Source of the DNA: an uncultured Bacilli bacterium
GTDB lineage: Bacteria > Bacillota_I > Bacilli_A > RF39 > UBA660
NCBI GenBank assembly: GCA_934101865.1
Contig: CAKOSA010000003.1
Coordinates: forward strand, 1-64,000
Direction: 5' to 3'
DNA: 64,000 nucleotides
The position numbers were made by a program, and so were the translations under genes. Below the pieces are notes generated by a model. That model searched no databases and was not told the DNA's origin. It saw nothing but the letters and a program-made list of their open reading frames with translations. Below, one piece after another: positions 55,356 to 62,677 of this stretch (position 1 is its first letter; the number at the start of each line of letters is the position of its first letter).

Positions 55356-55431
55356 TGGTGCCGACTACAGGAATTGAACCCGTAACCTACTGATTACGAT
55401 TCAGTTGCTCTACCTATTGAGCTAAGTCGGC
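55356..55431 (-). tRNA. tRNA-Thr (anticodon CGT)
   Basis: It has the full cloverleaf: acceptor GCCGACT/AGTCGGC, anticodon stem ACTGA/TCAGT with loop ATCGTAA, T-loop GGTTCAATTCC. CCA is encoded. Confidence 0.92.
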
Positions 55432-55437
55432 ATTTTA

Positions 55438-55460
55438 TTAAAACCCTACTTGGTAGGGCT
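55438..55460 (-). terminator. Terminator-like hairpin between tRNA-Glu and tRNA-Thr
   Basis: CCCTAC-CAA-GTAGGG on the - strand is followed by TTTTAAT. Confidence 0.55.
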
Positions 55461-55472
55461 TAAAAATCATAA

Positions 55473-55549
55473 TGGTGACTCGTATGGGACTTGAACCCAT
55501 GGAATATTGCCTTGAGAGGGCAACGTGTTAACCACTTCACCAACGAGCC
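55473..55549 (-). tRNA. tRNA-Glu (anticodon CTC)
   Basis: Anticodon stem TTGCC/GGCAA with loop CTCTCAA; T-arm with GGTTCAAGTCC; CCA encoded. It lies between the gltX stop and the tRNA-Thr. Confidence 0.9.
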
Positions 55550-55610
55550 ACTGACATTATTAATTTTAACATATTTATTGTGGTTTGTCTAGGGGTATTT
55601 TTGATTTTTT

Positions 55611-57269
55611 TTATAATTTTTCGTCTAGATATGTAATAAATTTATTCATTCTTTCTTTTACTCTTGTTTCGCCAAGAACATTCATTATTTGATATAGGTC
55701 GGGTGTTTTAGTGGAAGATGTTAAACTTACTCTAATTAACTCGCATACATCACCTACGTGACCTTTGTAATTTTCGGGATTTTGTTTATATTCTTTTACT
55801 TCTTTGGCATAACCGTATTTTAGAGATAATTTTTTTATTTTTTCATACCATATTTCTTCATTATCTTTATTATTATAGTAATTTTCTATATAGTCTTTTA
55901 GTATTTCTTTTTTATAACTTGTTTTTAACTTTAAATTGTCGTAGTTAAATAGTTCATCATACATATAGTTTATTTTGTCTTTTATTTCACTATACATTGC
56001 ATAGTCTTTGCGTGGTTTCTTGCCTTCTCTTTCTATATTTAAGATATTTATTGTATAGTCTTTTTTTTCTTTTATAAGGGACCCAAAGGGTACATCAAAT
56101 ACTTCTTCATATTTTACTAAATTATCATATAGTTTGGTAGCGGGAAGATGAGCTAAGTAATTTTTGGAAATATTTAATAATTTATCCATATCGAAAATGG
56201 CACCACTAGAACTCATTTTATTTAAACTGAATTTGAAATTGTCTATTGTTTGAGTGGGATTGGCACTCTTCCAGCCTTCATAATTGGTATTGGCAACAGT
56301 CATTAGATATTCTTTAACTGCTTCGTAAGGTATTCCTTTTTCATAATAGTAGCTTACTTTGGCTTCGGGATCTTTTCTTTTGGATATTTTTCTTACTCTA
56401 TCTTCTTCTTTTTTTAGAAGGGGGGAGATATGGCCGAAGGCTGGTAAGAAGAAATGGAAATAGTTAAATAGTTGGTAATGGATTGGGAAAGATGAAAGCC
56501 ATTCATCTCCTCTTATTATATGGGTTACTCTCATTAGATGGTCGTCTATTACGTGAGCAAAGTGGTAAGTTGGATATTTATCGCTTTTTAGAAGAATGGT
56601 ATCGATATCGTTTTCAGGGAATTCTACCTCCCCTTTTACTAAATCTTTATATTTTATTTTATTGTTAAAATTTCCTGATGATTTTAGTCTTATAACGTAT
56701 TTTTCGCCATTATTTATTTTTTCTTCTATTTCAGTAAGAGAAAGATTACGACATTTTGCATACTTACCATAATACCCTATCCTTTCTTTATTTTGGGACT
56801 GGGTTTCTCTTAGTTTTTCTAATTCTTTTTCACTGCAAAAACAGGGATATGCTAGACCGTTTTTTACGAGGTGGTAAGCAAAAGATTTGTATATATTTAA
56901 TCTTTCTGATTGTTTATAGGGACCGTATATTCCTGTTTCCTCCATTTCGTTTAGGGCTCCTTCATTTATGGTTATGTTAAAATTTTTTAAATCTTTGATT
57001 ATTTCTTCGATAGATCCTTTTATTAATCTATTTTGATCAGTATCTTCTATTCTTAAAAAGAATATTCCTTTGGCATCACTTGAATACTTTTGATTTATAA
57101 AGGCTGTATATAGTGATCCTATGTGGACAAAGCCGGTTGGTGAGGGAGCAAAACGGGTTACTACTTTTTCTTTGCGATAGGGATATTTTTCCTCATAGTA
57201 TTCTACACTCTTTATTTCTTCTTTATTAAAGAGGAGATTTGCTAAGTTTATATTTGTTTCTTCGTTCAT
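55611..57269 (-). CDS. gltX: Glutamyl-tRNA synthetase, clostridial-type long form
   Basis: This class I synthetase charges tRNA-Glu, and often tRNA-Gln for later amidation. The 552-residue chain starts with an about 40-residue extension, then RFAPSPTGFVHIGS (HIGH motif), a Cys pair (YPCFCSE), HIIRGDEWLSS and RKISKRKDPEA (KMSKS motif), and a long helical anticodon domain. This longer form is the one seen in clostridia rather than the about 480-residue Bacillus enzyme. The ATG follows GGTGATAAAT. tRNA-Gln lies just upstream and tRNA-Glu just downstream. Confidence 0.96.
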   Translation of the reverse strand: MNEETNINLANLLFNKEEIKSVEYYEEKYPYRKEKVVTRFAPSPTGFVHIGSLYTAFINQKYSSDAKGIFFLRIEDTDQNRLIKGSIEEIIKDLKNFNITINEGALNEMEETGIYGPYKQSERLNIYKSFAYHLVKNGLAYPCFCSEKELEKLRETQSQNKERIGYYGKYAKCRNLSLTEIEEKINNGEKYVIRLKSSGNFNNKIKYKDLVKGEVEFPENDIDTILLKSDKYPTYHFAHVIDDHLMRVTHIIRGDEWLSSFPIHYQLFNYFHFFLPAFGHISPLLKKEEDRVRKISKRKDPEAKVSYYYEKGIPYEAVKEYLMTVANTNYEGWKSANPTQTIDNFKFSLNKMSSSGAIFDMDKLLNISKNYLAHLPATKLYDNLVKYEEVFDVPFGSLIKEKKDYTINILNIEREGKKPRKDYAMYSEIKDKINYMYDELFNYDNLKLKTSYKKEILKDYIENYYNNKDNEEIWYEKIKKLSLKYGYAKEVKEYKQNPENYKGHVGDVCELIRVSLTSSTKTPDLYQIMNVLGETRVKERMNKFITYLDEKL

Positions 57270-57296
57270 ATTTATCACCTTAATTTAAAAAAAATA

Positions 57297-57370
57297 TGGT
57301 TGCCATAGCTAGATTCGAACTAGCGATCGTGGAGTCAGAGTCCACTGCCTTACCGCTTGGCTATATGGCA
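57297..57370 (-). tRNA. tRNA-Gln (anticodon CTG)
   Basis: Acceptor TGCCATA/TATGGCA with the 5' T typical of bacterial tRNA-Gln; anticodon stem GTGGA/TCCAC with loop CTCTGAC; T-loop GTTCGAATC; CCA encoded. Confidence 0.92.
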
Positions 57371-57516
57371 ATCACATTTATAATTATAGCACTTTTTTTA
57401 ATTATTGCAATGGTTTTAGAACAATTTTTGCGTTTTTGAAGGGGTCTAGGTGTAGTTTTCTAATTTCTGCTACTTTGATTTATAATTGAAAAAACTTACA
57501 ATGGATATTTGATTGG

Positions 57517-57546
57517 TAATATTTTTTTCTATATATAATATACTTT
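57517..57546 (+). promoter_or_regulatory. Candidate sigma-E promoter of spoIIIAH
   Basis: TAATATT, 15 bases, TATACTTT resembles the mother-cell sigma-E pattern (KMATATT, CATACAMT). An overlapping sigma-A-like TTGATT/TATAAT cannot be excluded. Confidence 0.4.
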
Positions 57547-57565
57547 AATAGAAAAGAGGGAATAT

Positions 57566-58057
57566 ATGATTAATAAGAACAATTTGTGGTTTCTGACATT
57601 ATTTAGTTTAGTGTTAATTCTTAGTATTTATTACATTACTATGCCTAGTGAACTTCTTAGTACGGAAAATGATAAGAGTACAGAAAAAACAGCCAAAGTA
57701 GAAACTAATGAAGTGGATTTGATATCAGCCCTTAGACTTGAAGACGAGAGTTCGGGAGAGGAAGAGGTTAATAAACTTAAAGAGACATTATCGAATGCTA
57801 AGGCAACGGTAGAGGAAAAGAATACGGCCTTTGAAGAACTTAAAAGGGTTAATGGTAAACAGGCTAAGGAAGAGATGATTGAAGAAAAGTTAAAGACAGA
57901 GCTTAAGCTTGATACTTTTGTTAAGGTTGATGGGGATCAGATTAGGGTTGTAGTTGGTTCTAAGGAGCATTCGGCCTCACTTGCTAATGAAGTTATGAGA
58001 TTAATTCAGGAGTTGTTTGATTCTAAGATGTATATTTCAGTGCAATTTCAGAATTAA
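57566..58057 (+). CDS. spoIIIAH: Stage III sporulation protein SpoIIIAH-like
   Basis: SpoIIIAH sits in the mother-cell membrane around the forespore and binds SpoIIQ to form the feeding-tube channel. The 163-residue chain has one N-terminal membrane helix (about residues 7-25, ending YYITMPSELL), an acidic linker and helix, and the C-terminal ring-building domain of the YscJ/FliF type (EEKLKTELKLDTFVKVDGDQIRVVV...SLANEVMRLIQELFDSKMYISVQF). In Bacillus it closes the eight-gene spoIIIA operon; here no other spoIIIA gene is adjacent. AGAGGGAATAT precedes ATG. Confidence 0.88.
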   Translation: MINKNNLWFLTLFSLVLILSIYYITMPSELLSTENDKSTEKTAKVETNEVDLISALRLEDESSGEEEVNKLKETLSNAKATVEEKNTAFEELKRVNGKQAKEEMIEEKLKTELKLDTFVKVDGDQIRVVVGSKEHSASLANEVMRLIQELFDSKMYISVQFQN

Positions 58058-58072
58058 TGGGTAAATGTCCTC

Positions 58073-58099
58073 ACTTATATGGGAATAATGCATAGTATA
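58073..58099 (+). promoter_or_regulatory. Candidate sigma-K promoter of gerE
   Basis: AC, 16 bases, CATAGTATA fits the late mother-cell sigma-K pattern (AC, N16-17, CATANNNTA). Bacillus gerE is also transcribed by sigma-K. Confidence 0.5.
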
Positions 58100-58139
58100 T
58101 TATGAAACATAGACCACCCTATAGGGAAGTGAGGTATTT

Positions 58140-58346
58140 ATGAATAAGAGTATATTAACGAAAAGAGAAAAAGAAGTTTTTAACTTGCTAATTATGAATA
58201 AATCGACTAAGGATATTGCTGATATTCTTGATATTAGTGAGAAGACGGTTAGAAATCATATATCTAATGCGATGCAGAAGTTAGCTGTTAAGGGAAGAGC
58301 ACAAGCTGTTGTAGAACTGATTAGATTAAAGGAAATTGCTTTATAG
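58140..58346 (+). CDS. gerE: Spore coat and germination regulator GerE
   Basis: GerE is a small LuxR-type DNA-binding protein that adjusts late coat and germination genes in the mother cell. The 68-residue chain is only the four-helix DNA-binding domain. It has LTKREKEVFNLLI, STKDIADILDISEKTVRNHI, SNAMQKLAVKGRAQAVVELI, closely following Bacillus GerE along its length. A GGGAAGTGAGG ribosome site and a sigma-K-like promoter precede it. Confidence 0.96.
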   Translation: MNKSILTKREKEVFNLLIMNKSTKDIADILDISEKTVRNHISNAMQKLAVKGRAQAVVELIRLKEIAL

Positions 58347-58358
58347 CTTTTTCTTTTT

Positions 58359-58386
58359 GCATTTTTGGGCTATGTGGGCATATAAT
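58359..58386 (+). promoter_or_regulatory. Candidate sigma-E promoter of gerM
   Basis: GCATTTT, 13 bases, CATATAAT matches sigma-E boxes at 6 of 7 and 7 of 8 positions; the spacer is one base short of the usual 14. Bacillus gerM is a sigma-E gene. Confidence 0.5.
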
Positions 58387-58402
58387 CTAATGGGTGATTA
58401 TA

Positions 58403-59359
58403 GTGCTATTGAGAATGTCATTGAAAAAGATTATGGTTGCGTCAACGGCTTTGTGTATACTTCTTCTTATTTATTTGATTCCGTCTAATGGGGAGGAGTT
58501 TAAGTTTAAGGAAAAGAATGTTACTTATGTACAAAATAATACTAAAGAGACTATTTATCTTCTTGATAAAAATGATTATGTAGCACGAACTAGTATTGCT
58601 ACTTGTAACTGTGATGTTAGGGATAAGGCAAGGGAACTTACAGAGGGGCTTATTATTGGTGGGAAGAAAAGTGATATTATTCCTAGTGGTTTTAGGAGTA
58701 TTATTCCTCCAGCAGTTAGTATTTTAGCAGTGGAACTTGTAGAGGGAACGCTTACGATTGATTTTTCGAGGGATTTATTGGATGTTAATCCGAAATATGA
58801 GGAGAAGATGATTGAGGCAATTGTTTACACGCTTACTTCTTTGGATGGTATTGATAATGTTAGGATTCTTGTTGAGGGAGAGGCTTTGAATAAACTTCCA
58901 AAAATGGATAAGGCTTTGGATGTTGTTTTGGATAAATCGATTGGTATTAATAAGGTATATGCTTTGACTAGTCCTAAGGATGTTATTTCTTATACGGTGT
59001 ATTATGTTAGTAAGAATAGTGATTATTATTATGTGCCGGTTACGAAGTATGTTAATAATGTGGGGTCAGATAAGATTAAACTTATTATTAATTCTTTGGC
59101 TACTTCTTTTACTTATGAGAGTAATTTGATGAGTTTTTTGAATTCTGATGTAGAACTTTTGGATTATAAACTGGATAATGATAGTATTTCTCTTAATTTT
59201 AATGATATGATTTTGGATGATATTGGAAAAAATAATATTTTAGAAGAGGTGATTTATACTATTTGCTTGTCCTTAGAGGATAATTTTGATGTAAAAGAGG
59301 TTACTTTTACGGCAAATAATGAAAAAATTTCAACAATTTCGTTAAAAATGCTTGATTAA
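58403..59359 (+). CDS. gerM: Sporulation protein GerM
   Basis: GerM is a mother-cell lipoprotein or membrane protein that stabilises the SpoIIIAH-SpoIIQ complex in Bacillus. The chain (about 318 residues) has an N-terminal membrane helix and two GerMN domains: about residues 50-180 (GLIIGGKKSDIIPSGFRSIIPP, LTIDFSRDLLD) and 190-310 (SISLNFNDMILDD). The start is uncertain: GTG at 58403, TTG at 58409 and ATG at 58415 are all possible behind GGTGAT. It directly follows gerE, and spoIIIAH lies two genes upstream, a functional match. Confidence 0.88.
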   Translation: MLLRMSLKKIMVASTALCILLLIYLIPSNGEEFKFKEKNVTYVQNNTKETIYLLDKNDYVARTSIATCNCDVRDKARELTEGLIIGGKKSDIIPSGFRSIIPPAVSILAVELVEGTLTIDFSRDLLDVNPKYEEKMIEAIVYTLTSLDGIDNVRILVEGEALNKLPKMDKALDVVLDKSIGINKVYALTSPKDVISYTVYYVSKNSDYYYVPVTKYVNNVGSDKIKLIINSLATSFTYESNLMSFLNSDVELLDYKLDNDSISLNFNDMILDDIGKNNILEEVIYTICLSLEDNFDVKEVTFTANNEKISTISLKMLD

Positions 59360-59406
59360 TTGGTAAAAAAGGTGTATAATTTACAATGTAATTGATTGTT
59401 ACACCT

Positions 59407-59483
59407 GTCCTCGTAGCTCAGCTGGATAGAGCACACGCCTTCTAAGCGTGCGGTCATAGGTTCGAATCCTATCGGGGACGCCA
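59407..59483 (+). tRNA. tRNA-Arg (anticodon TCT)
   Basis: Acceptor GTCCTCG/CGGGGAC, anticodon stem CACGC/GCGTG with loop CTTCTAA, T-loop GGTTCGAATCC, CCA encoded. Confidence 0.95.
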
Positions 59484-59495
59484 TTATTGATTATT

Positions 59496-59528
59496 AAAGT
59501 ACGTAAGTTTGTTCTTACGTACTTTTTT
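59496..59528. terminator. Bidirectional terminator after tRNA-Arg
   Basis: AAAGTACGTAAG and CTTACGTACTTT form a perfect 12-pair stem followed by T's; it also overlaps the end of the convergent lipoprotein gene. Confidence 0.8.
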
Positions 59529-59997
59529 AATACATTCCTTGAATTTTTTTGATGTCACTACTAGATGGGGGATTTAGAATCCAGTTACCGCTATCGTCTT
59601 TGGATAATTCAAAGTTTATGGTATAGTTTATGGTTTCGCTTGCTTTTTCGAGGTCGTCTATTCTAGTGGTTATGTCTGAGTTATTTACTATTTTTTTATA
59701 GTCTAATACTTCGATTTGTACTTCGACGGTAGCAAGATTGCCATCGATTTTTTCGTCTTTGATTTTATATGTAAGATTTTGATAACCTTTTTTTATTATT
59801 TTTTTATAGCGTTCTTTTTCGCTATCATCTACAGTAGAGTTTTCTACTACGTCGTTTATTTCTTTTTCAACGTCTTTGTCTAGTTTTTGATACTTTGTTA
59901 AATAGTCTTCAACAATACTGGTAGGTGTATTGGCTAAATGACAGGCTGTTAGGGATATTATGGGTATAATTATTAATGTGTATTTTAGGTATTTCAT
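59527..59997 (-). CDS. Lipoprotein of unknown function
   Basis: This 156-residue protein has a lipoprotein signal (MKYLKYTLIIIPIISLTAC). A domain follows that begins TSIVEDYLTKYQKLDKDVEKEI and ends NFELSKDDSGNWILNPPSSSD, resembling the small DUF4878/NTF2-like lipoproteins. The ATG follows GGTGATAAAA. It lies downstream of a bactofilin-like gene but behind its terminator. Confidence 0.75.
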   Translation of the reverse strand: MKYLKYTLIIIPIISLTACHLANTPTSIVEDYLTKYQKLDKDVEKEINDVVENSTVDDSEKERYKKIIKKGYQNLTYKIKDEKIDGNLATVEVQIEVLDYKKIVNNSDITTRIDDLEKASETINYTINFELSKDDSGNWILNPPSSSDIKKIQGMY

Positions 59998-60046
59998 TTT
60001 TATCACCATTTTTATTATGGTTTGTTTTTTGATTTTTTATACTAAT

Positions 60047-60079
60047 GAAAAAACAGATAGTTTTCTCTATCTATTTTTT
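60047..60079 (-). terminator. Terminator of the relA-dtd-AI-2E-bactofilin operon
   Basis: AGATAG-AGAAAA-CTATCT on the - strand is followed by GTTTTTT. Confidence 0.75.
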
Positions 60080-61165
60080 GTTTCTTTTTAGAAGGGATAG
60101 TATTAATCCAAAGGCTATGGATATGGTTATGAATGTTACTACTCCGCCTAATATTGGTATTTGCTTTAATATATATAATATAGTTATTCCAAGCAATCCT
60201 ACTAAGTATTTATTTTGGTTATTTTTTTGTATTTTGTTATATATCATTTCACCGAGAAGCGGACCTACCAAAATGGTTGAAGTGCATATTATTAGTATAT
60301 ATAGGGCCAGTAATAATAGTCCTAGGGATAGGCCAAATATACTTATTAAGAGTAGTAATATGGCAATTGGTACGAGAAGAAGGGTTATTACTCCGTAGCC
60401 AAAGCTTTTGAGGAGATCTATATTTTGTTTATATAGGTTTGGTACTAATAAATATAGGGCAGAAAATACGATTAGTAGGCCTATTAAGTTAGTTAATTTT
60501 TCCCATATTATAGTCGATGTTGATTCTTCCTTCTCTTCTACTTCGTAGGTTTTGGTATTTGATATTTGGCTGCCTTTTTCTATAGTAAGGTTGTTTTCGG
60601 CTATGTTGCTTGGATATTTAAGGGTTCCTTTTATGGTTGTTTTGTCATCTATGGTTATTGTATCAGAATGAATAGTTATATTTCCGGAAATAGTGGCTCC
60701 TTTGATATTTACATTTGATGCGTATACTTCTATGTTTCTTCCGAAATGACCAGATATTGTTAAGGTATTAGCGAAAATGGCCACGTCTCTTCCGATAGTA
60801 GTGGTATCGTCTATGGTAACATTGTTTCCGAAAATGGCTCCATCATTATTGGTATTTCCACTTATGGTTACGTTGTTACCAAAGACAAAACCGTAGTCAT
60901 TGTTGTTTTTGGATATGACATTATTTCCGAAGATAAGATTTATGCCTTTTACTTCTCCTGATGCTTCAACTTTATCACCAAAGATAATGTTTGAACCTAA
61001 GATTTTTTTGTCAAAAGTGACATTGTCATCACTTTCAGAGTTAAATTTTTCTTCATAGTCTGTATTGGTGTTAACTGTTAAATTGTTTTTTTCATTCTCA
61101 TCAGCGTATATGATGTTTAGGGCTGATAAGGCAAGTAAGATACTAAATAGTATTTTCTTTTTCAT
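60071..61165 (-). CDS. Bactofilin-like polymer-forming domain fused to a membrane domain
   Basis: This 364-residue protein has a signal peptide (residues 1-21) and an outer region. A right-handed beta-helix follows of repeating short turns (GSNIIFGDKVEASGEV, GNNVTISGNTNND, AIFANTLTISGHFGRNIEVYASNV) covering about residues 55-200. Four or more membrane helices (about 220-360) end in RNKK. Bactofilins form filaments that shape the envelope; this secreted, membrane-bound version should act outside the membrane. Its start lies inside the end of the upstream AI-2E gene (23-base overlap). Confidence 0.8.
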   Translation of the reverse strand: MKKKILFSILLALSALNIIYADENEKNNLTVNTNTDYEEKFNSESDDNVTFDKKILGSNIIFGDKVEASGEVKGINLIFGNNVISKNNNDYGFVFGNNVTISGNTNNDGAIFGNNVTIDDTTTIGRDVAIFANTLTISGHFGRNIEVYASNVNIKGATISGNITIHSDTITIDDKTTIKGTLKYPSNIAENNLTIEKGSQISNTKTYEVEEKEESTSTIIWEKLTNLIGLLIVFSALYLLVPNLYKQNIDLLKSFGYGVITLLLVPIAILLLLISIFGLSLGLLLLALYILIICTSTILVGPLLGEMIYNKIQKNNQNKYLVGLLGITILYILKQIPILGGVVTFITISIAFGLILSLLKRNKK

Positions 61166-62228
61166 TTACTTTATCCTTTCCTTTGATTTTGGTTATTTTG
61201 CCATTTATATCATCTTCAAAGAACTTTAGGGTTGTTATTAGGATAATGGCAACTGGGATTGACACAACTATACCCCAGAATCCTCCTATTATTCCTCCGG
61301 CAAAGACAGCGAATATTATTATTAATGGATGTAATTGGTTGGATTTTCCATATATTTTTGGTCCTATTACATAGCTATCTATTTGTGGACATACTACTAG
61401 TATTACGGCTGTTAGTATAAATAGTTTAGTGCTTATAACGGATGATATTAGAAGGGCTAGTATGCTTACGATTAGTCCTCCAAAGATTGGTATTATTGTA
61501 AATACTCCGGATAATAGGCCTAGTACTAGGAAATTGGGGTGGCCGATTATAAAGAAGGCAAAGGTGTATTCGAGGCCTTGAACGATAATGTTCATTCCCA
61601 TTCCTCTTATGTAATTTGAGATTTCTACATCTAGTCTTTTTAGATAGTTATAGGCTTTCTTTCTTTTTCCCGTTAGGTTTTCTTTGAGGAATTTTCTTAT
61701 TTTCTCCATATCTACTACTATGTATAGGCTGGCAGCTATAACTACAATGGCGTTAGCTACAACGCTTACACCGGTATTTACTAGGTTTATGGCTCCACTT
61801 GATAAGTACTTTCCTACGCTTTCCATCATATCACTTGATATTTGAGAAAGGGATGTTTGTAATACTTTTAGGTTTAATTCGTATTTGCTTGATATATCGG
61901 ATACGAATACGGATATATTGCTTATAAATAGTAGGGTTTGTTCATATAGCATTGGTACAGCTAATATGAGTACTATTAGTATTATTCCAAAGGTTATTAT
62001 GGATACGGTTAGGATAGCGAGCCACTTGGGACTTCCGGCCTCTCGTAGTTTTTTTACCATTGGGTATAATACGTAAGCTAGGGCGAATGCTAGTAGGAAG
62101 GGGAATATTATGCTTCCTACGGTTTTTAGGGCTCCAAGCCAAACGCCTCTTATTAGGTATATTAGTAATACTATTAAGAGGATTAGGGTTATGTTTACTA
62201 ATTTGTAATCTACATTGTCTTTTTTCAT
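61143..62228 (-). CDS. AI-2E family transporter (PerM/YdiK type)
   Basis: This 361-residue protein has about eight membrane helices and the family layout. It starts with GALKTVGSIIFPFLLAFALAYVLYP, the amphipathic middle includes LKENLTGKRKKAYNYLKRLDVEISNYIRGM, and the conserved core reads IPIFGGLIVSILAL then SYVIGPKIYGKSNQLHPLIIIFAVFAGG. Members export signalling molecules or ions; the substrate is not known. It follows dtd by 11 bases. Confidence 0.92.
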   Translation of the reverse strand: MKKDNVDYKLVNITLILLIVLLIYLIRGVWLGALKTVGSIIFPFLLAFALAYVLYPMVKKLREAGSPKWLAILTVSIITFGIILIVLILAVPMLYEQTLLFISNISVFVSDISSKYELNLKVLQTSLSQISSDMMESVGKYLSSGAINLVNTGVSVVANAIVVIAASLYIVVDMEKIRKFLKENLTGKRKKAYNYLKRLDVEISNYIRGMGMNIIVQGLEYTFAFFIIGHPNFLVLGLLSGVFTIIPIFGGLIVSILALLISSVISTKLFILTAVILVVCPQIDSYVIGPKIYGKSNQLHPLIIIFAVFAGGIIGGFWGIVVSIPVAIILITTLKFFEDDINGKITKIKGKDKVNEKENTI

Positions 62229-62239
62229 TTTTCTCCTCC

Positions 62240-62677
62240 TTATTTTTCTATTATTATGGTTACGGGTCCGTCGTTTATTAGAGATACTTCCATATTGGCT
62301 CCAAAGATACCGGTTTGAGGCTCTATGTTGTACTTGGTGAATTCTTCGTTGAATTTTTCATAGAGTTTAATGGCTTTATCTCCGGCAAGGGCATCTACGT
62401 AACTGGGACGACGACCTTTTTTTGTATCCGCGTATAGCGTAAACTGACTTACGGAAAGTATTTCGCCTTTGGTATCTAATAGGCTTTTATTCATAACGCC
62501 GTTTTCATCATCGAATATTCTTAGATTGACGATTTTATCTACCATATAGGGTATATGGGTAATATCGTCCTCGCTCGTAAAACCGACAAGGATTAGTAGC
62601 CCCCCGTTTATTTGGCCGACAATTTTTTCGTCCACTTTAACTGATGCAGTTTTACATCTTTGTAATACGACTTTCAT
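62240..62677 (-). CDS. dtd: D-aminoacyl-tRNA deacylase
   Basis: DTD removes D-amino acids (and glycine from tRNA-Ala) from mischarged tRNAs. The 145-residue chain has VLQRCKTASVKVDEKIVGQI, the catalytic SQFTLYADTKKGRRPS and the cis-proline end motif NDGPVTI. Length is normal. It overlaps the relA stop by 1 base, the common relA-dtd pairing in Firmicutes. Confidence 0.97.
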   Translation of the reverse strand: MKVVLQRCKTASVKVDEKIVGQINGGLLILVGFTSEDDITHIPYMVDKIVNLRIFDDENGVMNKSLLDTKGEILSVSQFTLYADTKKGRRPSYVDALAGDKAIKLYEKFNEEFTKYNIEPQTGIFGANMEVSLINDGPVTIIIEK

